A stretch of 8,954 bases of DNA from CAVOBC01 sp963693635 (GTDB taxonomy: Bacteria; Pseudomonadota; Gammaproteobacteria; Pseudomonadales; Azotimanducaceae). Under the pieces are notes generated by a model. That model was not told where the DNA came from. It saw only the letters and a program-made list of their open reading frames with translations, and ran no database searches. Location of the stretch: positions 1 to 8,954 of the forward strand of contig CAVOBC010000186.1 in assembly GCA_963693635.1 (NCBI GenBank), written 5' to 3'. Of the stretch, positions 1 to 5,623 are shown piece by piece; within the stretch, counting starts at the first letter, position 1; each line of letters opens with the position of its first letter. The position numbers and the translations under genes were made by a program.

Positions 1-1009
1 CGTGATTGCCATCGTGCTTTCCGGGGTAGTTCGGATGAATGCCATGCGCGTTGTCGGTCGAGATCATGAGTGAACGGGCGATCGCGCGATGGCGCATTGC
101 GGGGTCCCCGCAGACGCGCTCGAGGAAGGCCGCGAGGAAGGGTCCATTCGCACCCGCTGCTGAACTGCTCCCGACTTCCTCATGATCATTGGCAACGAAG
201 AGCGATGACACCGTGCGGGAGGCTGTCATCAGACTGGTAGCACCGGTGTAGCACGACAGCAGGTTGTCAAGTCGGGCACTTGCGATGAAGTCGCCGTTGA
301 AGCCGTTGATCGCCGGGCGTTGTGTGTCATAAAAGCTGATCTCGTGATCGAGGATGTCCTCGACCCCAACATCCGGGTACTGCGCAGCCAGTTGTAACCG
401 GAGCAGATCATTAACCGAAGCTGCGTCCTCGTTAGCGGTCATCAGTACGGGTGGCAGGTGCTCTTGGGCGTTGATCGAGCGCGCATTGTTAACATCCCGG
501 TCCAGGTGAATGGCGAGGCTGGGGATGGTCGCGACGGGTCGCTCGAAGTCGATCAGGAAATTTTTCAGGTTGCCAGCAGTGTCCAGGGCCGTGACCCGGC
601 CAGCCATGGAAAGATCACGATCAAACCAGGGGTTCAGCAGAACGCCGCCATAAACCTCGACGCCAAGTTGAAGATAGCCTTGGCGTTGCAGGCGAGCGTT
701 TGGTTTTAGTTTGAGGCAGGGGCTGTCCGTGTGGGCACCCGCCATGCGGATGCCGGAACTGGCGAGCGGCTCGGTGCCAACGACCATCGCGATGATTGAA
801 CTGCCATTACGACGAATAAAGTAGCGGCCCGGCTGCACGTTCCACTCATCGCGTTCATCAAGTTCGGTAAAACCCGCGCCGGTGAACATCCGCCCAAGGT
901 TTCCGGTTGCGTGGAAGGGTGTGGGCGAATCGCCGAGAAAGGCAAGGAGACCTTCGTTGTAGTCTTGATACGCGCCAGGTGAATCGGGTGTTGTGTCGGT
1001 CGTTGCCAT
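1..1009 (-). CDS. apeB: M18 family aminopeptidase (aspartyl aminopeptidase type), C-terminus outside window
   Basis: Reading leftward from the ATG at 1009-1007, the frame stays open for 336 codons to the window edge, so the gene is partial (the family is about 420-430 residues). M18 enzymes are cytosolic, dodecameric, two-zinc aminopeptidases that remove N-terminal residues, often acidic ones, during peptide turnover. The N-terminal region begins MATTDTTPDSPGAYQDYNEG and carries the family's SPTPFHA stretch (residues 28-34). Metal and catalytic motifs are visible in the expected order: AGAHTDSP with zinc-ligand His93, ARLDNL, the carboxylate pair in NDHEEVGS, and STDNAHGIHPN near the window edge. 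The last zinc-ligand His of the family lies beyond the window. Only a weak Shine-Dalgarno-like AGGCAG precedes the ATG. The start is supported by the usual family N-terminus. The gene is transcribed away from everything else here, so no operon partner is visible. The family assignment is firm; the exact substrate is inferred. Confidence 0.93.
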   Translation of the reverse strand, partial: MATTDTTPDSPGAYQDYNEGLLAFLGDSPTPFHATGNLGRMFTGAGFTELDERDEWNVQPGRYFIRRNGSSIIAMVVGTEPLASSGIRMAGAHTDSPCLKLKPNARLQRQGYLQLGVEVYGGVLLNPWFDRDLSMAGRVTALDTAGNLKNFLIDFERPVATIPSLAIHLDRDVNNARSINAQEHLPPVLMTANEDAASVNDLLRLQLAAQYPDVGVEDILDHEISFYDTQRPAINGFNGDFIASARLDNLLSCYTGATSLMTASRTVSSLFVANDHEEVGSSSAAGANGPFLAAFLERVCGDPAMRHRAIARSLMISTDNAHGIHPNYPGKHDGNH

Positions 1010-1290
1010 GCTGCCTGCGCCTGGGGGTTGCCGGTGTGTCTTGGTGTCTTGTCGGTTGATGACCCCCAAGCGCTGCATCAAATCGCTTTTGACTAGACGA
1101 CGTGCAACCCGCTTTGTGGAACCAGACGCGGGACGATGGGGTGTGTTGTCACCGGGCCAATTATGGCCCTTGCGGAATGCGACTATGATGCGGACCATGC
1201 AACGAAAGATCAATATTCAATCGGTTCCTGGCGGAGCGCAGTGAGACGGGCGACAGCTAGTCCCGTCACGCGGGCGACGTTTGAAATGAT

Positions 1291-1309
1291 GCCGATGTCA
1301 ACCATCGGC
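1291..1309. other. perfect 7-bp hairpin
   Basis: GCCGATG (1291-1297), a 5-base loop TCAAC and CATCGGC (1303-1309) form a perfect stem. No clear T-run follows on either strand, so it is not a standard terminator. It sits just upstream of a possible -10 hexamer, TGTAAT (1318-1323), and could be an operator or a structural element. Function is unknown. Confidence 0.4.
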
Positions 1310-1335
1310 TAGCTTCTTGTAATCAATTGCATACG

Positions 1336-1448
1336 GGAAGGTGGTCCAGCACCTTCCGCGGACTTTCCAGAGGCCGGCCTTTCACAGGGCAACCTCCAGA
1401 GAGACAAAAGGGAGACCCTGGGGTTGATACCCACCGGGTCTTTTTTTT
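1336..1448 (+). promoter_or_regulatory. candidate cis-regulatory leader (attenuator of unrecognised class) upstream of the metG relic
   Basis: The leader starts with a perfect 8-bp hairpin, GGAAGGTG (1336-1343) with CACCTTCC (1350-1357) around a 6-base loop. A palindromic AGGCCGGCCT (1371-1380) follows, and the leader ends in a terminator at 1414-1448. A competing helix is possible: AACC-T-CCAG (1391-1399, one bulged T) can pair with CTGGGGTT (1418-1425), which includes bases of the terminator stem and loop. That gives the terminator/antiterminator choice expected of a riboswitch or similar attenuator. It lacks the conserved core of SAM-I, SAM-II, SAH or T-box leaders as far as I can judge, although a GGCAACC string (1388-1394) occurs. 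The pairings are read directly; regulation and ligand are inference. It may be a relic, since the gene it preceded is broken. Confidence 0.45.
1414..1448 (+). terminator. rho-independent terminator in the leader before the metG relic
   Basis: GACCC (1414-1418) pairs with GGGTC (1436-1440), and TGGG (1419-1422) pairs with CCCA (1430-1433). Two Cs are bulged on the 3' side and the loop is seven bases. Eight consecutive Ts (1441-1448) follow at once. It lies about 70 bases upstream of the metG relic's start codon and not behind any rightward gene, so it suits an attenuator better than a gene-end terminator. Confidence 0.75.
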
Positions 1449-1519
1449 GTCCCGCTACGCGTCTTGGACGATTGTCGTCCGAAGTGTGCAGCGGGGCAGG
1501 TCACTGTGGAGGAGTTTCG

Positions 1520-2159
1520 ATGAAGTCTGACCTGACGAGCCCAATCTATTATGCGAGCGGTTCCCCACACCTTGGTCATGCGTACACGACAGTGCTTGCT
1601 GATTGCATGCGCTGATACGAAGACCTACAGGGGCGCGATTGCTGGCTCGCGTCCGGAACAGACGAACACGGTCAAAAAATCGAGCGCAAAGCGCAGTCGG
1701 AGGAGATTGCGCCCCGCGATTACGTGGACGCACGCAGTCTTGAATTCCCGAACCTTTGGCGCTCGACCGCACGCCGCAAGATCTTGGATTGTTGGGGGCG
1801 CTCGCGTCTGAGGCGAAGACGATAGCGCGTTGCTTTGAGATGGCCGGGACGGGGCCGGCGGCCCGGGCATTCATCGCGTCTGGGAGCAAAGTGAACGGGT
1901 ATCTTCAGGCGGAAGAACCGTGGCGCCTGTTCGATACGGTCGACGATGAGCGTCGAGCGCGGGTCAGCGCAATCTTGCTGGTGGTCCACAGTGCACTGGT
2001 CAGCCTTGCTGTCATGGGCGAGCCGTTCCTGCCAACATTGATGGCCTTGTTGCGCCGGGACCTCGGCGTTACCGAGGCGCTCTCCTGGTCGTCGATCGGA
2101 CAGCTGCGGACGGGTGCAAAGGTCGCCTACAACGGGCCGTGTTTGAGCGACTGACGTGA
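1520..2159 (+). pseudogene. metG: methionyl-tRNA synthetase (metG) relic: nonsense codon, large internal deletion, frameshifts
   Basis: Methionyl-tRNA synthetase charges tRNA-Met in the cytoplasm and is normally over 500 residues. Here the ATG at 1520 follows a strong GGAGGAG site (1508-1514, 5-base spacing) and opens a classic N-terminus: SPIYYASGSPHLGHAYTTVL, including the class I signature HLGH at residues 17-20. Codon 32 is TGA (1613-1615), most simply CGA to TGA because Arg-Tyr is usual there. Read through, the same frame continues with GRDCWLASGTDEHGQKIERK and on to EFPNLWRS near 1764, then loses similarity and stops at 1823-1825. From about 1760 a different frame (open 1756-2154) carries the anticodon-binding-domain end: ASGSKVNGYLQAEEPWRLF and GEPFLPTLMALLRRDLG. 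A further shift near 2115-2125 is suggested because another frame gives the expected VFERLT ending and stops at 2157-2159. Around 300 central codons are missing, including the KMSKS region. The product cannot be a working synthetase, so a functional copy must exist elsewhere. Confidence 0.9.
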
Positions 2160-2177
2160 TGCTGGCTGGCGTGATTA

Positions 2178-2206
2178 TTGTCAATCTGCTGGCGCGGGCA
2201 TACAAT
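2178..2206 (+). promoter_or_regulatory. sigma70-type promoter for the SAM-II leader and CGS-family gene
   Basis: TTGTCA (2178-2183) and TACAAT (2201-2206) are separated by exactly 17 bases. Each hexamer matches the sigma70 consensus at five of six positions. The predicted transcription start near 2213 falls at the first base pair of the SAM-II aptamer, which supports both calls. The promoter begins about 20 bases after the end of the metG relic. Confidence 0.85.
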
Positions 2207-2213
2207 CGCGGCT

Positions 2214-2268
2214 TGCGCCGATTTGATTTCAGCTTGCGGGGCGCCATACAAATACTGCTAAAGAGGAG
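2214..2268 (+). ncRNA. SAM-II (metA-type) riboswitch aptamer
   Basis: SAM-II aptamers are compact H-type pseudoknots that bind S-adenosylmethionine and repress methionine genes. Stem P1 pairs GCGCC (2215-2219) with GGCGC (2240-2244). The loop begins GATTTGA (2220-2226), matching the conserved GAUUUAA of the class, and ends with TTGC (2234-2237). The 3' strand has ATACAAAT (2246-2253) and the hallmark GCTAAA (2257-2262), followed by purine-rich GAGGAG (2263-2268). The GC of TTGC can pair with the GC of GCTAAA as in the known pseudoknot helix P2. TTTC in the loop (2227-2230) can reach the GAGG of the 3' end. The position (immediately after a promoter, before a CGS-family gene) is what the class predicts. 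I matched this from memory of the class, not with a covariance model. Confidence 0.82.
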
Positions 2269-2294
2269 TAAGACCTGCTGCGAGCATCCTCTTT
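2260..2294 (+). promoter_or_regulatory. candidate antiterminator helix of the SAM-II expression platform
   Basis: AAAGAGGA (2260-2267) is perfectly complementary over 8 bases to TCCTCTTT (2287-2294). The first strand overlaps the aptamer's conserved GCTAAA and 3' purines; the second lies in the loop of the downstream terminator. This helix and the terminator stem have interleaved arms, so they should not coexist. SAM binding would hold 2257-2267 in the pseudoknot, free the terminator and switch transcription off. Without SAM the helix would form and allow read-through. Complementarity is seen; the switching logic is inferred. Confidence 0.6.
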
Positions 2295-2324
2295 TCTGGG
2301 GGACGGCGTAGCAGGTTTTTTTTT
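2273..2324 (+). terminator. intrinsic terminator of the SAM-II leader
   Basis: ACCTGCTGCG (2273-2282) pairs with CGTAGCAGGT (2307-2316) as a 10-bp stem with one G-U pair. The loop is 24 bases and the stem runs into nine Ts (2316-2324). It lies between the SAM-II aptamer and the start codon at 2372, so it is the probable off-state structure, not a gene-end terminator. Confidence 0.85.
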
Positions 2325-2359
2325 GTTCCGCGCAACGGCTGGTTGCGATGGGCAGCTTT

Positions 2360-2365
2360 GGGGAG
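2360..2365 (+). promoter_or_regulatory. ribosome binding site that sets the CGS-family start
   Basis: GGGGAG lies 6 bases before the ATG at 2372. It favours that start over the in-frame ATG at 2348, which has no purine-rich site in front of it. Confidence 0.75.
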
Positions 2366-2371
2366 ACAGAC

Positions 2372-3598
2372 ATGGCCATGAAGGGTTTTAGTTCGCAGAT
2401 ACTGCATTCCGACCGACGTGGTGGCGTCGAACATGGATCGATCCATAAGCCGGTGCACACGGCGGTGACCTTCAGCTATGAAGACGCGCGTGAATTAGCG
2501 GCGGTCTTCCAGGGAACAAAAGCCGGCTATACCTACGGGCGGCAGGTTAACCCCACGGTGACGGCATTGCAGGACAAAGTAACGTTGATGGAAGACGGCA
2601 CTGCGACCGCGGCGTTTGCCACGGGGATGGCCGCGATCGGAACGACGTTGTTTGCGCTCTTGCGGCACGGCGACCATATGATCTCCTCGTCGTTTCTCTT
2701 CGGCAACACCAATAGTCTGTTTGCCTCGTTCCAGGAATTTGGTATCGACGTCAGTTTTGTCGATGCCACGGACGCCGACGCCGTCGCGGCAGAAATTCGC
2801 GATAACACGCGCCTCGTGTTTGTCGAGACGATTGCGAATCCGCGAACTCAAGTGACAGACCTCACCGCAATTGGCGATTTATGTGAGGAGCACGGGCTCG
2901 TCTATTTCGTCGACAATACTATGACGACGCCTTATCTCTTTCGGCCGAAATCGGTCAAAGCGAGCCTCGTCATTAACTCGTTGACGAAGTACATCGGCGG
3001 CCATGGCAACGCGTTGGGTGGGGCGATCACGGAGACGGGATTGTTCGACTGGAGTCGCTATCCGCACATCTATGACAATTACAAAAAGGGCGACCCGTCG
3101 TCCTGGGCGATTCTGCAGATCAAAAAAAAGGGCCTGCGGGACTTCGGCGCGACGCTTGGACCGGAGGCTGCGCACCATTTGTCCGTGGGGTCTGACACGC
3201 TCGCGCTGCGCATGGAACGTGCCTGTTCCAACGCGATGGCGCTGACCGACTACCTGTCTGCCCATCCTGCGATCAAGCGCGTCTATTACCCCGGGCTCGC
3301 CGAGCATCCCCAGCACGAGCGCGCGCGCGGTCTCTTCCGCTTGCCAGGCGCGCTCTTTAGCTTCGAGCTGGCCGAGGCCGATTGCTTTGATTTCCTCAAC
3401 CGCACACAACTCCTCATCTCGACCAGCAATCTGGGTGACACCCGATCGCTCGCGATTCCGGTCGCGCACACGATCTACTTTGAAATGGGCGCCGAGAGGC
3501 GCGCATCGATGGGGATCGATGAATCGCTGGTCCGGGTGTCGATCGGTATCGAGGAAACAGAGGATCTGATCGCTGACTTTGAGCAGGCGTTGGCGTGA
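2372..3598 (+). CDS. cystathionine gamma-synthase family PLP enzyme (Cys/Met metabolism)
   Basis: The 408-residue product is a full-length fold-type I PLP enzyme of the Cys/Met metabolism family. This family includes cystathionine gamma-synthase, O-acetyl/succinylhomoserine sulfhydrylase, cystathionine lyases and methionine gamma-lyase. Visible landmarks are YGRQVNPT (Tyr55 and Arg57, which contact the cofactor phosphate of the neighbouring subunit), TGMAAI, the cofactor-ring Asp181 in VDNTMTTP, and Schiff-base Lys206 in SLTKYIGGHGNALGG. The C-terminal substrate-binding stretch is SNLGDTRSLAIPVAHT. The aromatic residue that normally stacks on PLP is Phe108 (FLFGNTNS), not Tyr; this appears typical of a proteobacterial subgroup annotated only as CGS family. 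The exact reaction is therefore left open. An upstream SAM-II leader points to a biosynthetic role, either transsulfuration or direct sulfhydrylation of an activated homoserine. The start at 2372 is chosen for its GGGGAG site. Confidence 0.93.
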   Translation: MAMKGFSSQILHSDRRGGVEHGSIHKPVHTAVTFSYEDARELAAVFQGTKAGYTYGRQVNPTVTALQDKVTLMEDGTATAAFATGMAAIGTTLFALLRHGDHMISSSFLFGNTNSLFASFQEFGIDVSFVDATDADAVAAEIRDNTRLVFVETIANPRTQVTDLTAIGDLCEEHGLVYFVDNTMTTPYLFRPKSVKASLVINSLTKYIGGHGNALGGAITETGLFDWSRYPHIYDNYKKGDPSSWAILQIKKKGLRDFGATLGPEAAHHLSVGSDTLALRMERACSNAMALTDYLSAHPAIKRVYYPGLAEHPQHERARGLFRLPGALFSFELAEADCFDFLNRTQLLISTSNLGDTRSLAIPVAHTIYFEMGAERRASMGIDESLVRVSIGIEETEDLIADFEQALA

Positions 3599-3599
3599 A

Positions 3600-3628
3600 G
3601 GCCCTCTGGCAGGCAGTTATCGAGGGCC
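3600..3628 (+). other. 7-bp inverted repeat after the CGS-family gene
   Basis: GGCCCTC (3600-3606) pairs with GAGGGCC (3622-3628) around a 15-base loop, two bases after the stop codon. There is no T-run, so it is at most a weak terminator or an mRNA 3'-end stabiliser. Confidence 0.35.
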
Positions 3629-3662
3629 GGCCAACAGACTGCAACTGCACGCAAGAAAAGTC

Positions 3663-3691
3663 TTGGAGAGGCTCGTTATCCTGATTAAAAT
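3663..3691 (+). promoter_or_regulatory. sigma70-type promoter for purC
   Basis: TTGGAG (3663-3668) and TAAAAT (3686-3691) are spaced by 17 bases, with a predicted start near 3698, about 30 bases before the purC ATG. This gives purC its own transcription unit despite the gene in front being on the same strand. I saw no PurR-like operator. Confidence 0.7.
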
Positions 3692-3728
3692 GGGCCACTT
3701 TTCCTCCACGAGTGAGCCGAGGTGAAGC

Positions 3729-4637
3729 ATGCCAACTGCGTTAATGTCGACCGATCTACCCCTTGCAAATAAGCGGACCGGCAAGGTTCGTGATCTGTAT
3801 GACCTGACCCTTCCGAACGGCGATGCCGGGCTGCTGATCATAGCGACCGATCGCGTCAGTGCGTTTGATGTGGTCCTTGCCAATGGCCTGCCGAACAAGG
3901 GCGTGATGCTGACCAGGATCGCGCGCTTCTGGTTTGATTACTTTAAGGACCGTATCCCGAATCATCTGGTGTCGACTGACGCCGCAGAAATTCCGGGGCT
4001 ATCGGCCGAACAGCGCGCGCCGCTCGAAGGTCGGATCATGATCTGTCGAAAGGCAGATGTGGTGCCGGTTGAGTGCATTGTGCGCGGCTACCTCACGGGC
4101 AGTGGCTGGAAGGACTACCAGAAGAGCGGTGCCGTGTGCGGGATCAAATTGCCATCCGGAATGCAAAATAGTTCGATGATCGACGAGCCGATCTTCACGC
4201 CGTCAACCAAAGCGGACGAAGGGCACGACGAGAACATCAGCTTTGATCGGGCGGCCGAGGTCGCTGGCGCTGCGTTGATGGAGGATATCCGTGATCGGTC
4301 GCTCGCGATCTACGCCGAGGCGCGTGAGTATGCGCGCATCCGTGGCATCATCATTGCCGACACCAAGTTTGAGTTTGGCATGGAACCCGGTGCGGATCAG
4401 CCGACGCTCATTGACGAGGTCTTGACCCCCGACAGCTCCCGTTTCTGGCCTGCTGATGACTGGGCCGCCGGGCGCGAACAGGACAGCTTTGATAAGCAGG
4501 TAATTCGAAATTACCTGCAGGGGCGCGTGGACGCGGGCGAGTGGGATAAACAATATCCCGGCCCGACCTTACCTGACGAGGTGATCGCGAGGGCAAGCGA
4601 GCGCTACGAAGAAGCGGTCAACAGGCTGACAGCCTGA
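3729..4637 (+). CDS. purC: phosphoribosylaminoimidazole-succinocarboxamide (SAICAR) synthase
   Basis: PurC joins aspartate to carboxyaminoimidazole ribotide with ATP hydrolysis, the eighth step of de novo purine synthesis in the cytosol. The 302-residue product is the long form, similar in size to yeast Ade1 and longer than the roughly 237-residue E. coli enzyme. Motifs in order are GKVRDLYD (18-25, ATP site), IIATDRVSAFDVV, VECIVRGYLTGSGWKDYQ, PSTKADEGHDENISF (Gly165 to Asn169 at its core), IIADTKFEFG, and LIDEVLTPDSSRFWP (from Leu227). All are intact. The ATG at 3729 follows GAGGTGA (3719-3725). An in-frame ATG at residue 6 is possible but lacks a better site. Its own promoter at 3663-3691 suggests it is monocistronic. 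Neighbours have no purine link. Confidence 0.97.
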   Translation: MPTALMSTDLPLANKRTGKVRDLYDLTLPNGDAGLLIIATDRVSAFDVVLANGLPNKGVMLTRIARFWFDYFKDRIPNHLVSTDAAEIPGLSAEQRAPLEGRIMICRKADVVPVECIVRGYLTGSGWKDYQKSGAVCGIKLPSGMQNSSMIDEPIFTPSTKADEGHDENISFDRAAEVAGAALMEDIRDRSLAIYAEAREYARIRGIIIADTKFEFGMEPGADQPTLIDEVLTPDSSRFWPADDWAAGREQDSFDKQVIRNYLQGRVDAGEWDKQYPGPTLPDEVIARASERYEEAVNRLTA

Positions 4638-4688
4638 CATTAGCGTGCGGAGTGCAGGGATGCACCGCCATCTTCTGCAGGGCCATTT

Positions 4689-4730
4689 TCTGCAAGATCT
4701 GCGAGTCTGCAAGATCTGCAAGTCTGCAAG
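4689..4730. repeat. 17-bp tandem direct repeat, about 2.5 copies
   Basis: TCTGCAAGATCTGCGAG (4689-4705), TCTGCAAGATCTGCAAG (4706-4722, one mismatch) and a partial TCTGCAAG (4723-4730) stand head to tail. Each unit itself contains two related TCTGC(A/G)AG halves. The array lies in the 204-base gap between the convergent purC and msrA genes, where little is constrained. It has no hairpin or T-run typical of a bidirectional terminator. Confidence 0.85.
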
Positions 4731-4841
4731 GAGAGTCGGCGAGGGTGCCCGGTCATGGCCCAGGCCCCGGTCCCACCGTACTGGTTAAGGCGCGTCCTCC
4801 CAGAGGCCGGTGCTGGCGTGACCGGGTTTGAGATGCGTCGT

Positions 4842-5486
4842 TTAAGTGAGCGCTGGCGCGTAGCACACACCGGTGCCGCCAATGCCGCAGTACCCGTTCG
4901 GCACTTTGGCGAGATACTGCTGATGGTAGTGCTCGGCGTAGTAGAACTCGCCAGCAGGAATGATCTCGGACGTGATCGACCCGTAGCCACCTTCTGCGAG
5001 GTTCGCCTGAAAGACCTTCGTCGACGCGATTGCGGCGGTGTGTTGTTCGGCGCCTTCTGTGTATATCCCGGAGCGATATTGCGTGCCGACGTCATTGCCC
5101 TGGCGCATACCCTCTGTGGGGTTGTGCGTTTCCCAGAACACCCCGAGAAGATCTGCATAGGAGACGATTGCCGGGTCGAATACCACCAGCACGGCTTCGG
5201 TGTGACCGGTCATGCCGCTGCAGACTTCCTCGTAGCTCGGGTTGGGTGTCTCGCCTGCGATGTATCCCACCGCCGTCGTGAAGACACCCTCGCGCTCCCA
5301 GAACACGCGCTCGGCACCCCAGAAGCAGCCCATCGCGAAGATGGCGGATTGCAGGTCTGCAGGGAATGGTGGTTTGAGGGGATTGCCGTTGACAAAGTGG
5401 GCCGGTGGTACCGGCACTTCCATCTCACGGCCGGGCAGTGCATGGCCGGCTGCGGGAATCTCAGGTTTCCTTGAAAACAATCCCAT
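4842..5486 (-). CDS. msrA: peptide-methionine (S)-S-oxide reductase MsrA
   Basis: MsrA repairs oxidised methionine by reducing the S-epimer of methionine sulfoxide in proteins, using thioredoxin. The 214-residue product carries the catalytic GCFWG motif with nucleophile Cys54. Other conserved stretches are GYIAGETPNPSYEEVCSG, GHTEAV, THNPTEGMRQGNDVGTQYRS, FYYAEHYHQQYL and the C-terminal YCGIGGTGVC, whose Cys200 and Cys208 are the two resolving cysteines of the E. coli type. About 45 residues precede the core and look non-conserved; they show no clear signal peptide, so a cytosolic location is likely. The frame extends 19 codons upstream to an ATG at 5543. The ATG at 5486 is preferred because GGAGGTG (5498-5492) lies 5 bases before it, and no such site precedes the other. 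The gene is convergent with purC and divergent from the PatB-type lyase. Confidence 0.97.
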   Translation of the reverse strand: MGLFSRKPEIPAAGHALPGREMEVPVPPAHFVNGNPLKPPFPADLQSAIFAMGCFWGAERVFWEREGVFTTAVGYIAGETPNPSYEEVCSGMTGHTEAVLVVFDPAIVSYADLLGVFWETHNPTEGMRQGNDVGTQYRSGIYTEGAEQHTAAIASTKVFQANLAEGGYGSITSEIIPAGEFYYAEHYHQQYLAKVPNGYCGIGGTGVCYAPALT

Positions 5487-5491
5487 TTGAG

Positions 5492-5498
5492 CACCTCC
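5492..5498 (-). promoter_or_regulatory. ribosome binding site that sets the msrA start
   Basis: On the minus strand GGAGGTG (5498-5492) lies 5 bases upstream of the ATG at 5486-5484. It is near-perfect and decides the start against the in-frame ATG at 5543. Confidence 0.85.
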
Positions 5499-5595
5499 AG
5501 GGGCGATTTTAAGTACGTGGGCTGGCTCTTTCTGTTGGCTCATGGCGCGCGCCCCAGGAGCTCAGAACTCGAGAGCGCGTATAAGTCTGACGCGC

Positions 5596-5623
5596 ATTAT
5601 AGGACGATTGCGCGCTTGTCGAA
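5596..5623 (-). promoter_or_regulatory. strong sigma70-type promoter for msrA
   Basis: On the minus strand TCGACA (5623-5618) and a perfect TATAAT (5601-5596) are spaced by 16 bases. A GCGCG-rich discriminator follows, with a predicted start near 5589. This leaves an untranslated leader of about 100 bases before msrA. GC-rich discriminators are typical of stringently controlled promoters; whether that holds here is inference. Confidence 0.7.

Larger units (their letters stand above)
1010..1519. other. non-coding interval: upstream region of apeB and leader of the metG relic
   Basis: This stretch of about 510 bases holds no convincing gene; the short open frames in it have no recognisable product, no good ribosome binding site and irregular composition. 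The left part must contain the promoter of the leftward aminopeptidase gene, but I could not pick out a convincing -35/-10 pair. The right part (about 1290-1450) is a chain of hairpins ending in a strong terminator-like structure, described separately. A strong ribosome binding site for the metG relic lies at 1508-1514. Confidence 0.6.

Noticed and set aside
993..1244. 83-residue open frame on the plus strand between apeB and the leader.
   Set aside because: Overlaps the start of apeB, has no ribosome binding site and no recognisable sequence.
1335..1365. Possible T-box motif: the GGTGG and CGCGG strings around the hairpin at 1336-1357 recall the T-box sequence.
   Set aside because: The conserved T-box string is not present in order, no specifier loop with a Met codon could be identified, and T-boxes are rare in proteobacteria.
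1371..1400. Possible SAM-I family core, from GGCC and GGCAACC in the leader.
   Set aside because: The spacing is too short and the AGAG/GGAGGGA parts, the P1 closing helix and the kink-turn of SAM-I are missing.
1613..1615. In-frame TGA in metG as a selenocysteine codon.
   Set aside because: MetRS has no selenoprotein form, the site normally holds Arg, no SECIS-like hairpin was seen just downstream, and the gene has further lesions.
1720..2460. 246-residue open frame on the minus strand across the metG relic and the SAM-II leader.
   Set aside because: It is antisense to recognisable MetRS sequence, crosses the promoter, aptamer and terminator, and shows no domain or ribosome binding site.
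4755..5474. 239-residue open frame on the plus strand.
   Set aside because: It is the antisense shadow of msrA, whose catalytic motifs are clear on the minus strand.
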